Below are positions 43,998 to 55,185 of a stretch of DNA of 64,000 nucleotides, piece by piece. The notes below the pieces were generated by a model. That model searched no databases and was not told the DNA's origin. It saw only the letters and a list, made by a program, of their open reading frames with translations. The translations under genes and the position numbers were made by a program. The stretch spans positions 3,578,800-3,642,799 of the forward strand of contig NZ_CP084029.1 of NCBI RefSeq assembly GCF_020181615.1. Reading direction: 5' to 3'. Every line of letters starts with the position of its first letter. Within the stretch, counting starts at the first letter, position 1. Source of the DNA: [Mycobacterium] crassicus. GTDB taxonomy: Bacteria; Actinomycetota; Actinomycetes; Mycobacteriales; Mycobacteriaceae.

Positions 43998-45728
43998 CTA
44001 GTCCGGGACGGCCGGCCAGGTGTTGGGCATCATCGGGCTGACCGCGCCACCGCCGAATCCGTCATCGGCCAGTGCGGTCAGCCCGGCCGGACGCGCAGCA
44101 CCCACCCGGTGCGTGGCGCCGGCGAAACCGTGTGCCCCGGCGCCCCGGTCCGAGGCCGCCGCCCCGACCGGCTCCGGCACCAGATCCTGCTCCAGATCCA
44201 TGTACTCGTGGCCGCGCCCCCGCATCCCGACCTTCGCCCGGCGCCGGCTCCGCTGCGGAGCAGCCACTTCGGCCGGTTCGTCCGCGGGAACATCGGCACT
44301 GTGCGGCTTCGGCGCCGCCTTCCTGCGGGCACTGGTACCCGAGGCCCGCCGAGCACCCATGTCCAGGCCGCCGACCAGGTACATGTAGGCCGGCATGGTC
44401 ACCGACGGCGGTCCCGCCGGGGTGGGTGGCGGTGCAGCCGGCGGCGGGGCGGGGGCTGCGGCCGGCGCGGGCGCCGGGGCGGGTGACGGAGTCGGCGCGG
44501 GTGCGGGAGCCGGCGCGGGGGCCGGCGGTCCCGCCATCACCAGCCCGGGTGACGGGGTTGGCGCCGGCGGCACCGCGGCGGCCACCGCGTGATGTGCCAG
44601 CGCCCCGATGCCCAGGCCGCCGAGCACCCCGACCGGAGCGAGCACGGTCGTGGCGGCCAGCGCCGGTAACAGCACCGGGAGCAGCGCCGTCTGGGTGATC
44701 AGGTAGTTGAGCGCCTGAATGGTGTTGCCGATCGTCGAGGTGACGATCTCGACCATCGCCATCGGTATGACCAAGGCCAGGCCCTGCGGATTGAACAGGG
44801 CGGTGTACATGATCGCGATCAGGTCGTCGATGATGACGATGCTGGTGAACGCGATGTAGGACCCCGGGTCCAGCGGCACCGAGAAGATGTACGCCAGGTT
44901 CCCCGGGTTGAAAAAGCTCAGCGGGTTGCCGGTCCACGCCAGCCACGACCCGGGCACCCCGGGCGGTGGCAGCAACGACGATCCGTTCTGAAGGGCGGCG
45001 AAGAACTTGGCCAGCGGGTCCGCGAGCCCGGTGAAGCCGATCCTGTTGAAGAACTCGGTGAGCTCCGCATACAGCGGGTACTGCCCACTGTCGGGGTAAG
45101 GCGGATGCGGGACAAGGCCTTCCAGCCATTTCGCGAAGTCGAGGAACCACTGCGGCGGCTCGGGCGCTGTCGCGTCCGCACTGCCCGGCGTCTTGAGAAC
45201 CACTGGGGCCGGGTCGCTTTGCGGCGCCGATGCCACCGACGCGGTGGCGGTCGCCTCGTAGACGGTCATCACGGCGGCGGCCTGAGTCCACATCCGCGCG
45301 TAGTCGGCCTCGTTCAGCGCGATCGGAATCGTGTTGATACCGAAGAAGTTTGTGCCCACCAACACCGCGTGGGTGGCATGGTTGGCGGCCAACTCGGCCA
45401 GCGTCGGCATCGTCGCCAGCGCGCTGGTGTAGGCCGCCGCGGCGGTCTGCTGCGCAGTGGCCGTCACGGTCGCATCGGCACCGGCACGCAGCAGCCACGC
45501 CAGATAGGGAGCATGGGCGGCCACGAACGCCTCGGCCGATGGCCCCTGCCAGGCACCGGCCTGGACAGCGGCCAACAGGCTGGTCAGTTCGTCGGCGATC
45601 GCCGTGTACTCGACGGACAGGGAAGTCCAGGCTGCCGCGGAGGCGAGCAGTGGGCCGGCACCGGGGCCGGCGGACAGCAGGGACGAATGGATCTCAGGGG
45701 GCGACGCCACCCAGATAGGCGCAGTCAA
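43998..45728 (-). CDS. PPE-family protein (PPE2-like), riboswitch controlled
   Basis: A 576-residue PPE protein. The PPE motif is at P10-P11-E12, followed by the PPE helical domain with WQGPSAEAF near 59 and [21 protein letters not shown] near 128-148. A hydrophobic middle (about 260-375) follows, then a Pro/Ala-rich segment. The C-terminus has a basic run RSRRRAK, the tail [12 protein letters not shown] and [23 protein letters not shown], which is PPW-subfamily-like. The start codon is TTG (45728), placed 15 bases after the GAGAGAGCTG site. Such proteins are exported by type VII secretion and some act as mycomembrane channels. No PE partner gene lies nearby. Confidence 0.9.
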   Translation of the reverse strand: MTAPIWVASPPEIHSSLLSAGPGAGPLLASAAAWTSLSVEYTAIADELTSLLAAVQAGAWQGPSAEAFVAAHAPYLAWLLRAGADATVTATAQQTAAAAYTSALATMPTLAELAANHATHAVLVGTNFFGINTIPIALNEADYARMWTQAAAVMTVYEATATASVASAPQSDPAPVVLKTPGSADATAPEPPQWFLDFAKWLEGLVPHPPYPDSGQYPLYAELTEFFNRIGFTGLADPLAKFFAALQNGSSLLPPPGVPGSWLAWTGNPLSFFNPGNLAYIFSVPLDPGSYIAFTSIVIIDDLIAIMYTALFNPQGLALVIPMAMVEIVTSTIGNTIQALNYLITQTALLPVLLPALAATTVLAPVGVLGGLGIGALAHHAVAAAVPPAPTPSPGLVMAGPPAPAPAPAPAPTPSPAPAPAPAAAPAPPPAAPPPTPAGPPSVTMPAYMYLVGGLDMGARRASGTSARRKAAPKPHSADVPADEPAEVAAPQRSRRRAKVGMRGRGHEYMDLEQDLVPEPVGAAASDRGAGAHGFAGATHRVGAARPAGLTALADDGFGGGAVSPMMPNTWPAVPD

Positions 45729-45734
45729 AGGAAT

Positions 45735-45927
45735 CAGCTCTCTCGGGGTACACCGCCCCGGGCCGCAGGACGCGACGACGTGAGTGTCCTGACTCTCGGA
45801 TCAACGCTCGCCTCGCCTTCCAACTCCGCTAAGAGCCGTGGCTGTTGAGGGTCGCTCCCCGATCACAGTGGCGGGACCGTGCCGGATTCACACCGGCTTC
45901 CTGCACCATCGTTGCCTTACCGGCGAA
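45735..45927 (-). promoter_or_regulatory. Cobalamin riboswitch 4 (PPE gene 43998-45728)
   Basis: The minus-strand core GGAAGCCGGTGTGAATCC, then CGGTCCCGCCACTGTGATC, spans about 45860-45902. The B12 box TGATCCGAGAGTCAGGACAC is at 45783-45802. The hairpin GGGGCGGTGTACCCC (45745-45759) is followed by GAGAGAGCTG. It fills the gap between the two tandem PPE genes, so each PPE gene responds on its own. Confidence 0.93.
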
Positions 45928-45937
45928 TTATCGCACG

Positions 45938-47542
45938 CTAGGTCTTCTGCCTGCCGTACTCGGGCATCCAGGTGCCCGGCGTCATCGGCGTGATGGCACC
46001 GCCGCCGAACGCGTCCCCGGCCAGTGCGGTCAGCCCGCTCGGCAGGACCCCGCTTGGCAAGATGTCGTCCTCCAGATCCATGTACTCGTGCCCGCGGCCG
46101 AGCATGTCGGCCTTGGCCTTTCGGCGCCGGCGGGCCTTGGCCTTCTCCTCGGCGACGGCTGTCTCCGCGGGCGCCGCGGCGGCGTCGGGTTCCGGGGCCT
46201 TGCGGCGGCGGGCACCGGTGCCGGCGGCCCGGCGGGCCTGCTGGCTCAGGCCGGCAACCAGGTACATGGCCGACAGCGCGTCTCCCGGGGACAGCGGCGG
46301 GGCGGGCGGCGGGGGCGCTGCGGGTGCGGCGGGTGCCGAGGCAGGAGCCGGCGCAGGCGCCGGGGCGGGGGCCGGCGCGGGAGCCGGGGCAGGCGGGGTG
46401 GGCGCCACCGTCAGGCCGGCGAAGGGCGGGGGCGTCGGGATCAGCGGAACCGCCGGCACGGCATGCAACGCGGCCAGACCCGACAGCCCCGCCAGCCCGG
46501 CCAGCGGTGCGGCGGCCAGCGGTGCCAGCGCGGTGGTCAGCATCGGCAGCACCATCGGGATCAACACGATGGCCTGCTCCAGCAGCGTCTTGAGCAGGGC
46601 GATGACGTCGGTGATGATCGTGCCGATCGCCTGGACCGCGGTGAACATCAGGGTCGAGGCGATGGTGCCCGGATTGCCGGAGGCGAACGCCGCGGTGATG
46701 TCGAAGGCGATGTAGGCGAAGGTCTGCGACAGGTAGGCGGCGAACGAGCCGAAGTCCATCGGGTAGCCGAGCGCGAACGCGATGTTGTAGGGGCTCAAGA
46801 AGCTCAGCGGATTGCCGGTGAAGGTGAGCCAGGGGTCGAACCCGGCGAAGATCGACTGGAAGTAGGGGTTGGCGGCCAGATCGTTGATCATCGGCTGCAG
46901 CACGTTGTTGTAGAAGTCGGTGTAACCGCTGTTCTGCAGCCAGTCCATGATCTCGTTCTGCCGGTCCGGCGGCAGCGGCGGCTGGCCGGCGTCGGCGGAG
47001 CCGGCTTTGGCGATCACCGGCGCGACAGGGCTCTGCGGGCTCGACGCCACCGCCGACCCGGCGACGGCCTGATAGGTGGCCATCACGGTGGCGGCCTGCA
47101 GCCACATCCGTCCGTAGTCGGCCTCGTTGAGCGCGATCGGGATGGTGTTGACGCCGAAGAAGTTGGTGCCCACCAGCACCGCGTGGGTGGCGTGGTTGGC
47201 GGCCAACTCCCCCAGCGTCGGCATCGCCGCCAGCGCGCTGCTGTAGGCGGCAGCCGCGGACTGCTGCCGGGCTGCCATCGCCGCACTGTCGACGCCGGAG
47301 TGGATCAGCCAGGCCAGATACGGCACGTTGGCCGCCACGTAAGCCTCGGCGCTCGGGCCCTGCCACACCCCGGCCCGCACCGCACCCAACAGCGCGGTCA
47401 GCTCGTCGGCGATCTCGGCGTATTCGGCGCTGAGCGTGGTCCACGCCGCCGCCGATGCCAGCAGCGGACCGGCGCCGGGGCCGGCCGACAGCAACGTGGA
47501 ATGGACTTCCGGTGGGGAGGCGATCCAGATCGGAGCGGTCAC
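45938..47542 (-). CDS. PPE-family protein, close PPE2-like, riboswitch controlled
   Basis: A 534-residue PPE protein with PPE at 10-12, WQGPSAEAY near 59 and [21 protein letters not shown]. The middle, with [14 protein letters not shown] and [22 protein letters not shown] split around residue 240, and its hydrophobic stretch, recalls M. tuberculosis PPE2 (Rv0256c), which also lies in a cobalamin-regulated locus. The C-terminus carries [12 protein letters not shown], similar in place to the basic signal described in PPE2, and the same [10 protein letters not shown] tail as its tandem neighbour. The start is GTG 47542. The two PPE genes look like an ancient duplication that included the riboswitch. 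Confidence 0.91.
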   Translation of the reverse strand: MTAPIWIASPPEVHSTLLSAGPGAGPLLASAAAWTTLSAEYAEIADELTALLGAVRAGVWQGPSAEAYVAANVPYLAWLIHSGVDSAAMAARQQSAAAAYSSALAAMPTLGELAANHATHAVLVGTNFFGVNTIPIALNEADYGRMWLQAATVMATYQAVAGSAVASSPQSPVAPVIAKAGSADAGQPPLPPDRQNEIMDWLQNSGYTDFYNNVLQPMINDLAANPYFQSIFAGFDPWLTFTGNPLSFLSPYNIAFALGYPMDFGSFAAYLSQTFAYIAFDITAAFASGNPGTIASTLMFTAVQAIGTIITDVIALLKTLLEQAIVLIPMVLPMLTTALAPLAAAPLAGLAGLSGLAALHAVPAVPLIPTPPPFAGLTVAPTPPAPAPAPAPAPAPAPAPASAPAAPAAPPPPAPPLSPGDALSAMYLVAGLSQQARRAAGTGARRRKAPEPDAAAAPAETAVAEEKAKARRRRKAKADMLGRGHEYMDLEDDILPSGVLPSGLTALAGDAFGGGAITPMTPGTWMPEYGRQKT

Positions 47543-47549
47543 GTTCGCC

Positions 47550-47700
47550 AGCTCTCTCGGGGTGCTCCGCCCCGAATCGGAGGTCGCGACGACGTGAGTG
47601 TCTGGCTCTCGGGGGCAGCACCCCGATGACAGTGGCGGGACCGCGCCGGATTCGCACCGGCTTCCTGCATCGTCGTCGCCTTACCGGCGAATTGTCGCAC
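47550..47700 (-). promoter_or_regulatory. Cobalamin riboswitch 5 (PPE gene 45938-47542), compact form
   Basis: The minus-strand core GGAAGCCGGTGCGAATCC, then CGGTCCCGCCACTGTCATC, spans about 47623-47665. Only a short loop separates this from GAGAGCCAGACACTC (47594-47608), so the peripheral arm present in copies 3 and 4 is missing. The hairpin GGGGCGGAGCACCCC is at 47559-47573 before GAGAGAGCTG. Classified by the same conserved boxes. Confidence 0.9.
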
Positions 47701-47723
47701 GCCGGGCATCTTCATCAGCGCCC

Positions 47724-47777
47724 AGCGTGAAATTGGCTTCACGCTCGGAGTGCGAGCGTGAAACCAACTTCACGTTC
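47724..47777. repeat. Nested palindromic repeat after icd2
   Basis: Hairpin 1 (47724-47745) has arms AGCGTGAA and TTCACGCT; hairpin 2 (47754-47777) has arms GAGCGTGAA and TTCACGTTC. The two hairpins are also inverted copies of each other around GGAGTGC. It lies 12 bp past the icd2 stop and may act as its terminator or be a dispersed mycobacterial palindrome. Confidence 0.6.
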
Positions 47778-47788
47778 GGCGCCCGACG

Positions 47789-50023
<2,235 letters not shown>

Positions 50024-50166
50024 GGCTGTTCTCCCGGCGTCAGGTTCGTGGCGAACGACTTGTGCCGCGTGGTACACGGCCCGATCAGTATCTCGTATCC
50101 CGGCGGCGCGCTCACCGCCGGTGAGCAGGTGGCGACACCTGCTCGAGATGAGATAGGCTGCGACGA

Positions 50167-50290
50167 GGTCATGAGTGCCAGCGCTAAGCCCCGGCTTGCT
50201 GGCCGGCAACCCTCCAACCGCGGTGGGGTGCCCCGGGTGATTGACCGGGTTGAGTAGCCACCGTCGGCTATCCGGCAAGCGCGGGTCCGC
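50167..50290 (+). promoter_or_regulatory. SAM-IV riboswitch upstream of metY
   Basis: The sequence GGTCATGAGTGCCAGCG at 50167-50183, then AAGCCCCGGCTTGCTGGCC, GGCAACCCTCCAACCGCGG and TGGGGTGCCCCGGGTGA, is the conserved SAM-IV core. TGAGTAGCC...GGCTA and CGGCAAGCGCGGGTC follow. This class binds S-adenosylmethionine and is known upstream of methionine genes in mycobacteria. It should repress metY-metX when SAM is plentiful. The 407-bp gap from icd2 to metY holds this, a small leader ORF and divergent promoters. Confidence 0.95.
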
Positions 50291-50324
50291 CACAACGGGC
50301 CCCCCGAGTAGACAGGGGAACCTG

Positions 50325-50369
50325 ATGCGTGCCTCGATTGGCCTGCTTGTCCGTTGTTGTCGTCGCTGA
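50325..50369 (+). CDS. Possible leader peptide with tandem cysteine codons
   Basis: A 14-codon frame, [14 protein letters not shown], lies between the SAM-IV riboswitch and metY, with an AGGGGA ribosome binding site 7 bp ahead. Adjacent Cys codons close to the stop, in the leader of a sulfhydrylase operon, fit the cysteine-sensing leader peptides described in mycobacteria. It is too short to be sure it is translated. Confidence 0.5.
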   Translation: MRASIGLLVRCCRR

Positions 50370-50430
50370 ATCCACGCTGAATCCATTCCAGATCCATTCC
50401 AGCGACACCTCCCCCAGAAAGCATTTACCT

Positions 50431-51753
50431 ATGACCGCCGGTAACAACTGGTCGTTCGAGACCAAGCAGATCCACGTCGGCCACGCCGGAGACCCCGAGA
50501 CCGGGGCCCGGGCACTGCCGATCTACCAGACCACGTCGTATCTGTTCAGCGACACCGACGAGGCCGCCGCCCGCTTCGCGCTGGCCGAGCCGGGCAATAT
50601 CTACACCCGGCTGACCAACCCGACCAGCGCGGTCATCGAGGAGCGCATCGCCGCACTCGAGGGCGGTGTGGGGGCGACGCTGCTGTCCTCGGGACAGTCC
50701 GCCAGCACGTTCGCGATCTTCAACCTGGCCGGCGCCGGCGACCACATCGTGGCCAGCCCGCGACTGTACGGCGGTACCTACAACCTGTTCCGCTACTCGC
50801 TGCCCAAGCTGGGCATCGAGGTCAGTTTCGTCGAGGACCCCGACGACCTGGAGTCCTGGCGGGCGGCGGTGCAGCCGAACACCAAGGCGTTCTACGCCGA
50901 GAGCATCTCCAACCCCAAGATCGACGTGCTGGACACCCCGGGGGTGTCCGCGGTGGCCCACGAGAACGGGGTGCCGCTGATCGTCGACAACACGATCGCG
51001 ACCCCGTACCTGATCCAGCCGATCAGCCAGGGCGCCGACATCGTCGTGCACTCGGCCACCAAGTACCTGGGTGGGCACGGCACCGCGATCGCCGGCGTGA
51101 TCGTCGACAGCGGCAACTTCGACTGGACCCAGGGCCGCCATCCGAGCTTCACCACTCCCGACCCCAGCTACAACGGCCTGGTCTACGCCGACCTGGGCCC
51201 GCCGGCATACGCGATCAAGATCCGCGCCCAGCTGATGCGCGACTACGGGTCGGTGGCCTCGCCGTTCAACGCGTTCCTGATCGCCCAGGGCCTGGAGACG
51301 CTGAGCCTGCGGGTCGAGCGCCACGTCGCCAACACCCAGCGGGTCGCGGAGTTCCTGGAGGCCCGCGCCGACGTACTGAGCGTCAACTACGCCGGGCTGC
51401 CCAGCTCGCCGTGGTACCAGCGCGCACAGCAGCTGGCCCCCAAGGGCGTCGGCGGTGTGCTGTCGTTCGAGGTGGCCGGCGGAATCGAGGCCGGCAAGGC
51501 CTTCGTCAACGCGCTGAAGCTGCACAGCCACGTCGCCAACATCGGCGACGTGCGCTCCCTGGTCATCCACCCGGCTTCCACCACGCACAGCCAGCTGTCC
51601 GGAGACGAGCTGCTGTCCACCGGCGTCACCCCTGGCCTGGTCCGGCTGGCGGTCGGCATCGAGGGCATCGACGACATCCTGGCCGACCTCGAACTCGGAT
51701 TCGCAGCGGTGGCGGAACAGCTCGGCAACTCCTCGGCACTGGCCGCGCATTGA
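50431..51753 (+). CDS. metY: O-acetylhomoserine sulfhydrylase
   Basis: PLP enzyme of the Cys/Met metabolism family making homocysteine from O-acetylhomoserine and sulfide. The 440 residues show FETKQIHVGHAGDPETGARALP, YTRLTNPTSAVIEERIAALE in its usual place, SISNPKIDVLDTP and the PLP lysine K211 in SATKYLGGHGT. The start is ATG 50431, with the frame open upstream but non-homologous. It is called metC in M. tuberculosis (Rv3340). Control is by the SAM-IV riboswitch and perhaps the leader peptide. It is followed by metX after 12 bp. Confidence 0.95.
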   Translation: MTAGNNWSFETKQIHVGHAGDPETGARALPIYQTTSYLFSDTDEAAARFALAEPGNIYTRLTNPTSAVIEERIAALEGGVGATLLSSGQSASTFAIFNLAGAGDHIVASPRLYGGTYNLFRYSLPKLGIEVSFVEDPDDLESWRAAVQPNTKAFYAESISNPKIDVLDTPGVSAVAHENGVPLIVDNTIATPYLIQPISQGADIVVHSATKYLGGHGTAIAGVIVDSGNFDWTQGRHPSFTTPDPSYNGLVYADLGPPAYAIKIRAQLMRDYGSVASPFNAFLIAQGLETLSLRVERHVANTQRVAEFLEARADVLSVNYAGLPSSPWYQRAQQLAPKGVGGVLSFEVAGGIEAGKAFVNALKLHSHVANIGDVRSLVIHPASTTHSQLSGDELLSTGVTPGLVRLAVGIEGIDDILADLELGFAAVAEQLGNSSALAAH

Positions 51754-51765
51754 GGCGGCCCTGAG

Positions 51766-52905
51766 GTGACGATCTCCGACGTGTCGACGCAGATGCTGCC
51801 AGCCCCGGGAGAGACCGGGGTGGTCGGCATCGGCTCGCTGCGGCTGGAGAACGGCGCGGTGCTCGACGATGTCAGCATCGCCGTGCAGCGTTGGGGTGAG
51901 CTCTCGCCGCAGCGCGACAACGTCGTCATGGTGCTGCACGCACTGACCGGAGACTCGCACGTCACCGGCCCGGCCGGGCCCGGGCACCCCACCGTGGGCT
52001 GGTGGGACGGGATGATCGGTCCGGGCGCCCCGATCGACACGAACCGCTGGTGCGCGGTGGCCACGAACGCACTGGGCGGCTGCCGCGGATCGACCGGTCC
52101 GGGATCGCTGGCCCGCAACGGAAAACCTTGGGGCTCAAGATTTCCCACGATCTCGATTCGTGACCAGGTTCAGGCCGACATCGCCGCCCTGGCAGCGCTG
52201 GGCATCACCGAAGTGGCGGCCGTGGTGGGCGGCTCGATGGGCGGCGCCCGCGCGCTGGAGTGGATGGTCGGCCACCCGGATCGGGTGGGCGCGGGCCTGC
52301 TGCTGGCCGTGGGAGCTCGCGCGACCGCCGACCAGATCGGCACCCAGAGCACTCAGATCGCGGCGATCAAAGCCGACCCGGACTGGCAGGGCGGCGACTA
52401 TCACGGCACCGGCCGCAGCCCCGACGCCGGACTGGCGATCGCCCGGCGCATCGCGCACCTGACCTACCGCGGCGAGGCCGAACTGGATCGGCGGTTCGCC
52501 AACACCCCCCAGGACGGCGAGAACCCGGCCGTCGGCGGCCGCTACGCGGTGGAGAGCTACCTGGGGCACCAGGGCGGCAAGCTGGTCGCCCGGTTCGACG
52601 CCGGCAGTTACGTGACCTTGACCGAATCACTGTCCGGCTACGACGTGGGCCGCGGACGGGGCGGGGTGGCGGCGGCGCTGCGGAGCTGCCCGGTGCCGGC
52701 CGTGGTCGCCGGGATCACCTCCGACCGGCTCTATCCGCTGCGGCTGCAGGCCGAGCTGGCCGATCTGCTGCCCGGCTGCGATGGGCTGCAGACACTCGAC
52801 TCCGACTGCGGTCACGACGGCTTCCTGCTGGAGACCGACCGGGTCGGGGCACTGATCCGCCAGACCCTGGACTTGGCAGGCCCGGCCGGAGACCACCACC
52901 GGTGA
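51766..52905 (+). CDS. metX: Homoserine O-acetyltransferase
   Basis: Alpha/beta-hydrolase-fold enzyme that acetylates L-homoserine, the first step toward methionine. The 379 residues match mycobacterial MetX (MetA, Rv3341). The nucleophile S157 sits in [12 protein letters not shown]; the family blocks [22 protein letters not shown] and the late [10 protein letters not shown] (catalytic Asp/His region) are present. GTG 51766 has a GAGG site. It works directly upstream of MetY in the pathway and overlaps the next methyltransferase by 4 bp. Confidence 0.95.
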   Translation: MTISDVSTQMLPAPGETGVVGIGSLRLENGAVLDDVSIAVQRWGELSPQRDNVVMVLHALTGDSHVTGPAGPGHPTVGWWDGMIGPGAPIDTNRWCAVATNALGGCRGSTGPGSLARNGKPWGSRFPTISIRDQVQADIAALAALGITEVAAVVGGSMGGARALEWMVGHPDRVGAGLLLAVGARATADQIGTQSTQIAAIKADPDWQGGDYHGTGRSPDAGLAIARRIAHLTYRGEAELDRRFANTPQDGENPAVGGRYAVESYLGHQGGKLVARFDAGSYVTLTESLSGYDVGRGRGGVAAALRSCPVPAVVAGITSDRLYPLRLQAELADLLPGCDGLQTLDSDCGHDGFLLETDRVGALIRQTLDLAGPAGDHHR

Positions 52906-53648
52906 ACCCGTCCCGGGAGGCCCGGCACGACCGATCGCTGTCGTTCGGTTCGCAGGCCGCCGCCTACGAGCGGGGTCGGCCGTCCTATCCCCCGGATGCC
53001 ATCGACTGGCTGCTGCCGCCGGGTGCCCGTGACGTCCTCGACCTGGGTGCCGGTACCGGCAAACTGACGGCGCGGCTGGTGGAGCGCGGCCTGGACGTGG
53101 TGGCCGTGGACCCGATCGCCGAGATGCTCGAGGTGCTGGCCGCGGCGCTGCCGGGGACCCCGGCCCTGCTCGGGTCCGCTGAGCAGATCCCGCTGCCCGA
53201 CAACAGCGTCGACGCGGTGCTGGTGGCCCAGGCCTGGCATTGGTTCGACCCGGCCCGGGCGATCCCCGAGCTGGTGCGGGTGTTGCGGCCCGGCGGCCGG
53301 CTGGGGTTGGTGTGGAATACCCGCGACGAACGGTTGGGCTGGGTCAAGGAACTCGGCGCGATCATCGGCCGCGAGGACGCCCGCGACGTGGTGGACGCCG
53401 GGGTGAGCCTGCCCGAACCGTTCGGCGACATCGAAAGCCACCAGGTGGAGTGGACCAACTACCTGACCCCGCAGGCGTTGATCGACCTGGTTGCCTCCCG
53501 CAGCTACTGCATCACCTCACCGGACGCGGTGCGCACCAAGACGCTCGACCAGGTGCGGCAACTGCTGACCACCCATCCGGCGCTGGCCGGCCTGACCGGG
53601 TTGGCGCTGCCCTACGTCACGGTGTGCATGCGGGCGACGCTGCACTGA
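52902..53648 (+). CDS. SAM-dependent methyltransferase (Rv3342-like)
   Basis: A 248-residue class I methyltransferase. [21 protein letters not shown] leads to SAM motif [20 protein letters not shown], then VDPIAEML, and [24 protein letters not shown] near 105-130. The closest remembered relative is Rv3342, in the same place after metX. The substrate is unknown; coupling to methionine genes by a 4-bp overlap suggests it is expressed under the same SAM-sensing control. Confidence 0.87.
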   Translation: MNPSREARHDRSLSFGSQAAAYERGRPSYPPDAIDWLLPPGARDVLDLGAGTGKLTARLVERGLDVVAVDPIAEMLEVLAAALPGTPALLGSAEQIPLPDNSVDAVLVAQAWHWFDPARAIPELVRVLRPGGRLGLVWNTRDERLGWVKELGAIIGREDARDVVDAGVSLPEPFGDIESHQVEWTNYLTPQALIDLVASRSYCITSPDAVRTKTLDQVRQLLTTHPALAGLTGLALPYVTVCMRATLH

Positions 53649-53654
53649 GACTGA

Positions 53655-55166
53655 CTAGCCGCTGAACAGGTTGGCGAAGCTGTCGGCGATCGATTGCAGC
53701 CCGCTGACGATGGTCATCAACTCAAACCCGATGGCCGTACCGGCCAGCCCGATGTCGGCGGCGACCGGCATACCGATGGCGTTCACCAACGAGGTCAGTA
53801 GGTCATCGCCGGACGCGAATGCGTTGAGGAACAGGCTGATGTTGTAGGCGGGCATGGTGGTCAGCAATGCGTTGATGATGTCCGCCGTCGGCAGCAGCAT
53901 CGAATACAGCGACGAGGCCGCGCTGGTGACAGCGTTGACGACGTCGGTGAAACTGGGCAGCACGAAGTCCGCCCCTGAGGTCAAGGCACCGAGCGCATCA
54001 GCCGTACTCCCCAGCGACAGATGCCCGAGATCATCGATGAAGGCCTCGAATCCGTGCTGCGCTCCCTGCGCCAGCGAGTTCAGCAGCGCGACCAGGTCGA
54101 TATCCGGCGGGAACACCCCGAAGGTGGTGAGCTGATTCGCCGGGCCCATGTCCCAGCCGCCATGTGTCAGCACCCCGTCGACATAGGTGTCGACGTTGCC
54201 GTAACCCAGGTCGATCAGGATCCGGGTGACCGGGTCCAGCAGATCGTTCAGCGCCTGACCGATCACCGGGATGCCCAGCAGCGGCTGCAACAACGGCAGT
54301 ACGTCGGTGGGAATCATGTAGTAGTCGGTGTTGAGGGCGGCCGAGACACCGTCGGGCAGCGTCAGGGGCCCGTCGTAGTTGGTGGACCCCAGCAACAGTT
54401 GTGCGCTGTCGATGGAATCCGGCCGGCTGTAGCCGGGGCCGTGCACGAACGCGATCCCCAGGATGGCGTTGAGGGTCGACAGGAGGTTCAGCGGATAGCG
54501 CGGGAAGTCGGAGAAGCCGTCGTATTCCGCGATGTAGATGTCGGTCGCGTACGGGGTGTCGGGCGTGGCCCCGTAGAAGTCGATCCCCATGGACGGGATG
54601 TACAGCGGGACTTCCGGAATGGCGAAGCGGGACAGCAGGCCACCGTTGGGGAACATCTCGTTGGCGATCAAGACGAACGACAGCTGATCCGGGTCGGGCG
54701 CACCGTTCATGGCGACCAGGTTGTTCATCTCCAGCGAGGAGAGCACGGCGCTCTGCGAGACGCCGTAGACCACCAGCTTGTTACCGGCCTGCAGGTGGTC
54801 TCGGATCGTCGAGTCGAGGATCGCGACGCCCTGGTCCACCGAGGTGTCCAACGGCAGGCTCTTGACCCCGGTGCCCGGATACAGGCCCTCCGGGGTGAAC
54901 ACACCCTTCATGGCGTAGTCGCCGTATCCGAGATGCCCGAGATACTTGGCGGCCCCATTGAAGTCCCAGGGCCCGGGAACGGGCGTACCGCTGCCGCCCA
55001 TGATCAGCGCCACGTTGTCCAGCAAGGCCACGTCGGCGACTACCGTTCGTGCCCCGGACGCCAGGGCCGGCGTCAGCGTCGTCGGCGCGCACAGCACCGC
55101 GGCACCGGAGACGGCGACGGCCGCAACACCCAGTGAGCGCAATGAACGACTCAACTGCATCTCCAA
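53655..55166 (-). CDS. Secreted PE-PPE-domain serine hydrolase
   Basis: A 503-residue protein with a signal peptide (about 1-37, ending ALASG) rather than a PE or PPE domain. The body is the PE-PPE alpha/beta hydrolase domain: VALIMGGSGTPVP, YPGTGVKSLPLDTSVDQGVAIL and the nucleophile elbow GVSQS with S137. A later DIYIAEYDGFSDFPRYP and VLTHGGW supply the usual acid/His regions. These proteins hydrolyse lipid or short-chain esters at the cell surface; some have transacylase roles in trehalose lipid synthesis. The C-terminal third is hydrophobic and helical. Confidence 0.85.
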   Translation of the reverse strand: MEMQLSRSLRSLGVAAVAVSGAAVLCAPTTLTPALASGARTVVADVALLDNVALIMGGSGTPVPGPWDFNGAAKYLGHLGYGDYAMKGVFTPEGLYPGTGVKSLPLDTSVDQGVAILDSTIRDHLQAGNKLVVYGVSQSAVLSSLEMNNLVAMNGAPDPDQLSFVLIANEMFPNGGLLSRFAIPEVPLYIPSMGIDFYGATPDTPYATDIYIAEYDGFSDFPRYPLNLLSTLNAILGIAFVHGPGYSRPDSIDSAQLLLGSTNYDGPLTLPDGVSAALNTDYYMIPTDVLPLLQPLLGIPVIGQALNDLLDPVTRILIDLGYGNVDTYVDGVLTHGGWDMGPANQLTTFGVFPPDIDLVALLNSLAQGAQHGFEAFIDDLGHLSLGSTADALGALTSGADFVLPSFTDVVNAVTSAASSLYSMLLPTADIINALLTTMPAYNISLFLNAFASGDDLLTSLVNAIGMPVAADIGLAGTAIGFELMTIVSGLQSIADSFANLFSG

Positions 55167-55185
55167 ACTCCTGCCGGCCGAGGGA

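Noticed and set aside
44062..45498. 478-codon minus-strand frame
   Set aside because: Shadow frame of the PPE gene; no PPE motif or other domain.
45888..47657. 589-codon minus-strand frame
   Set aside because: Shadow of the second PPE gene, extending into the riboswitch; Arg-rich and without domains.
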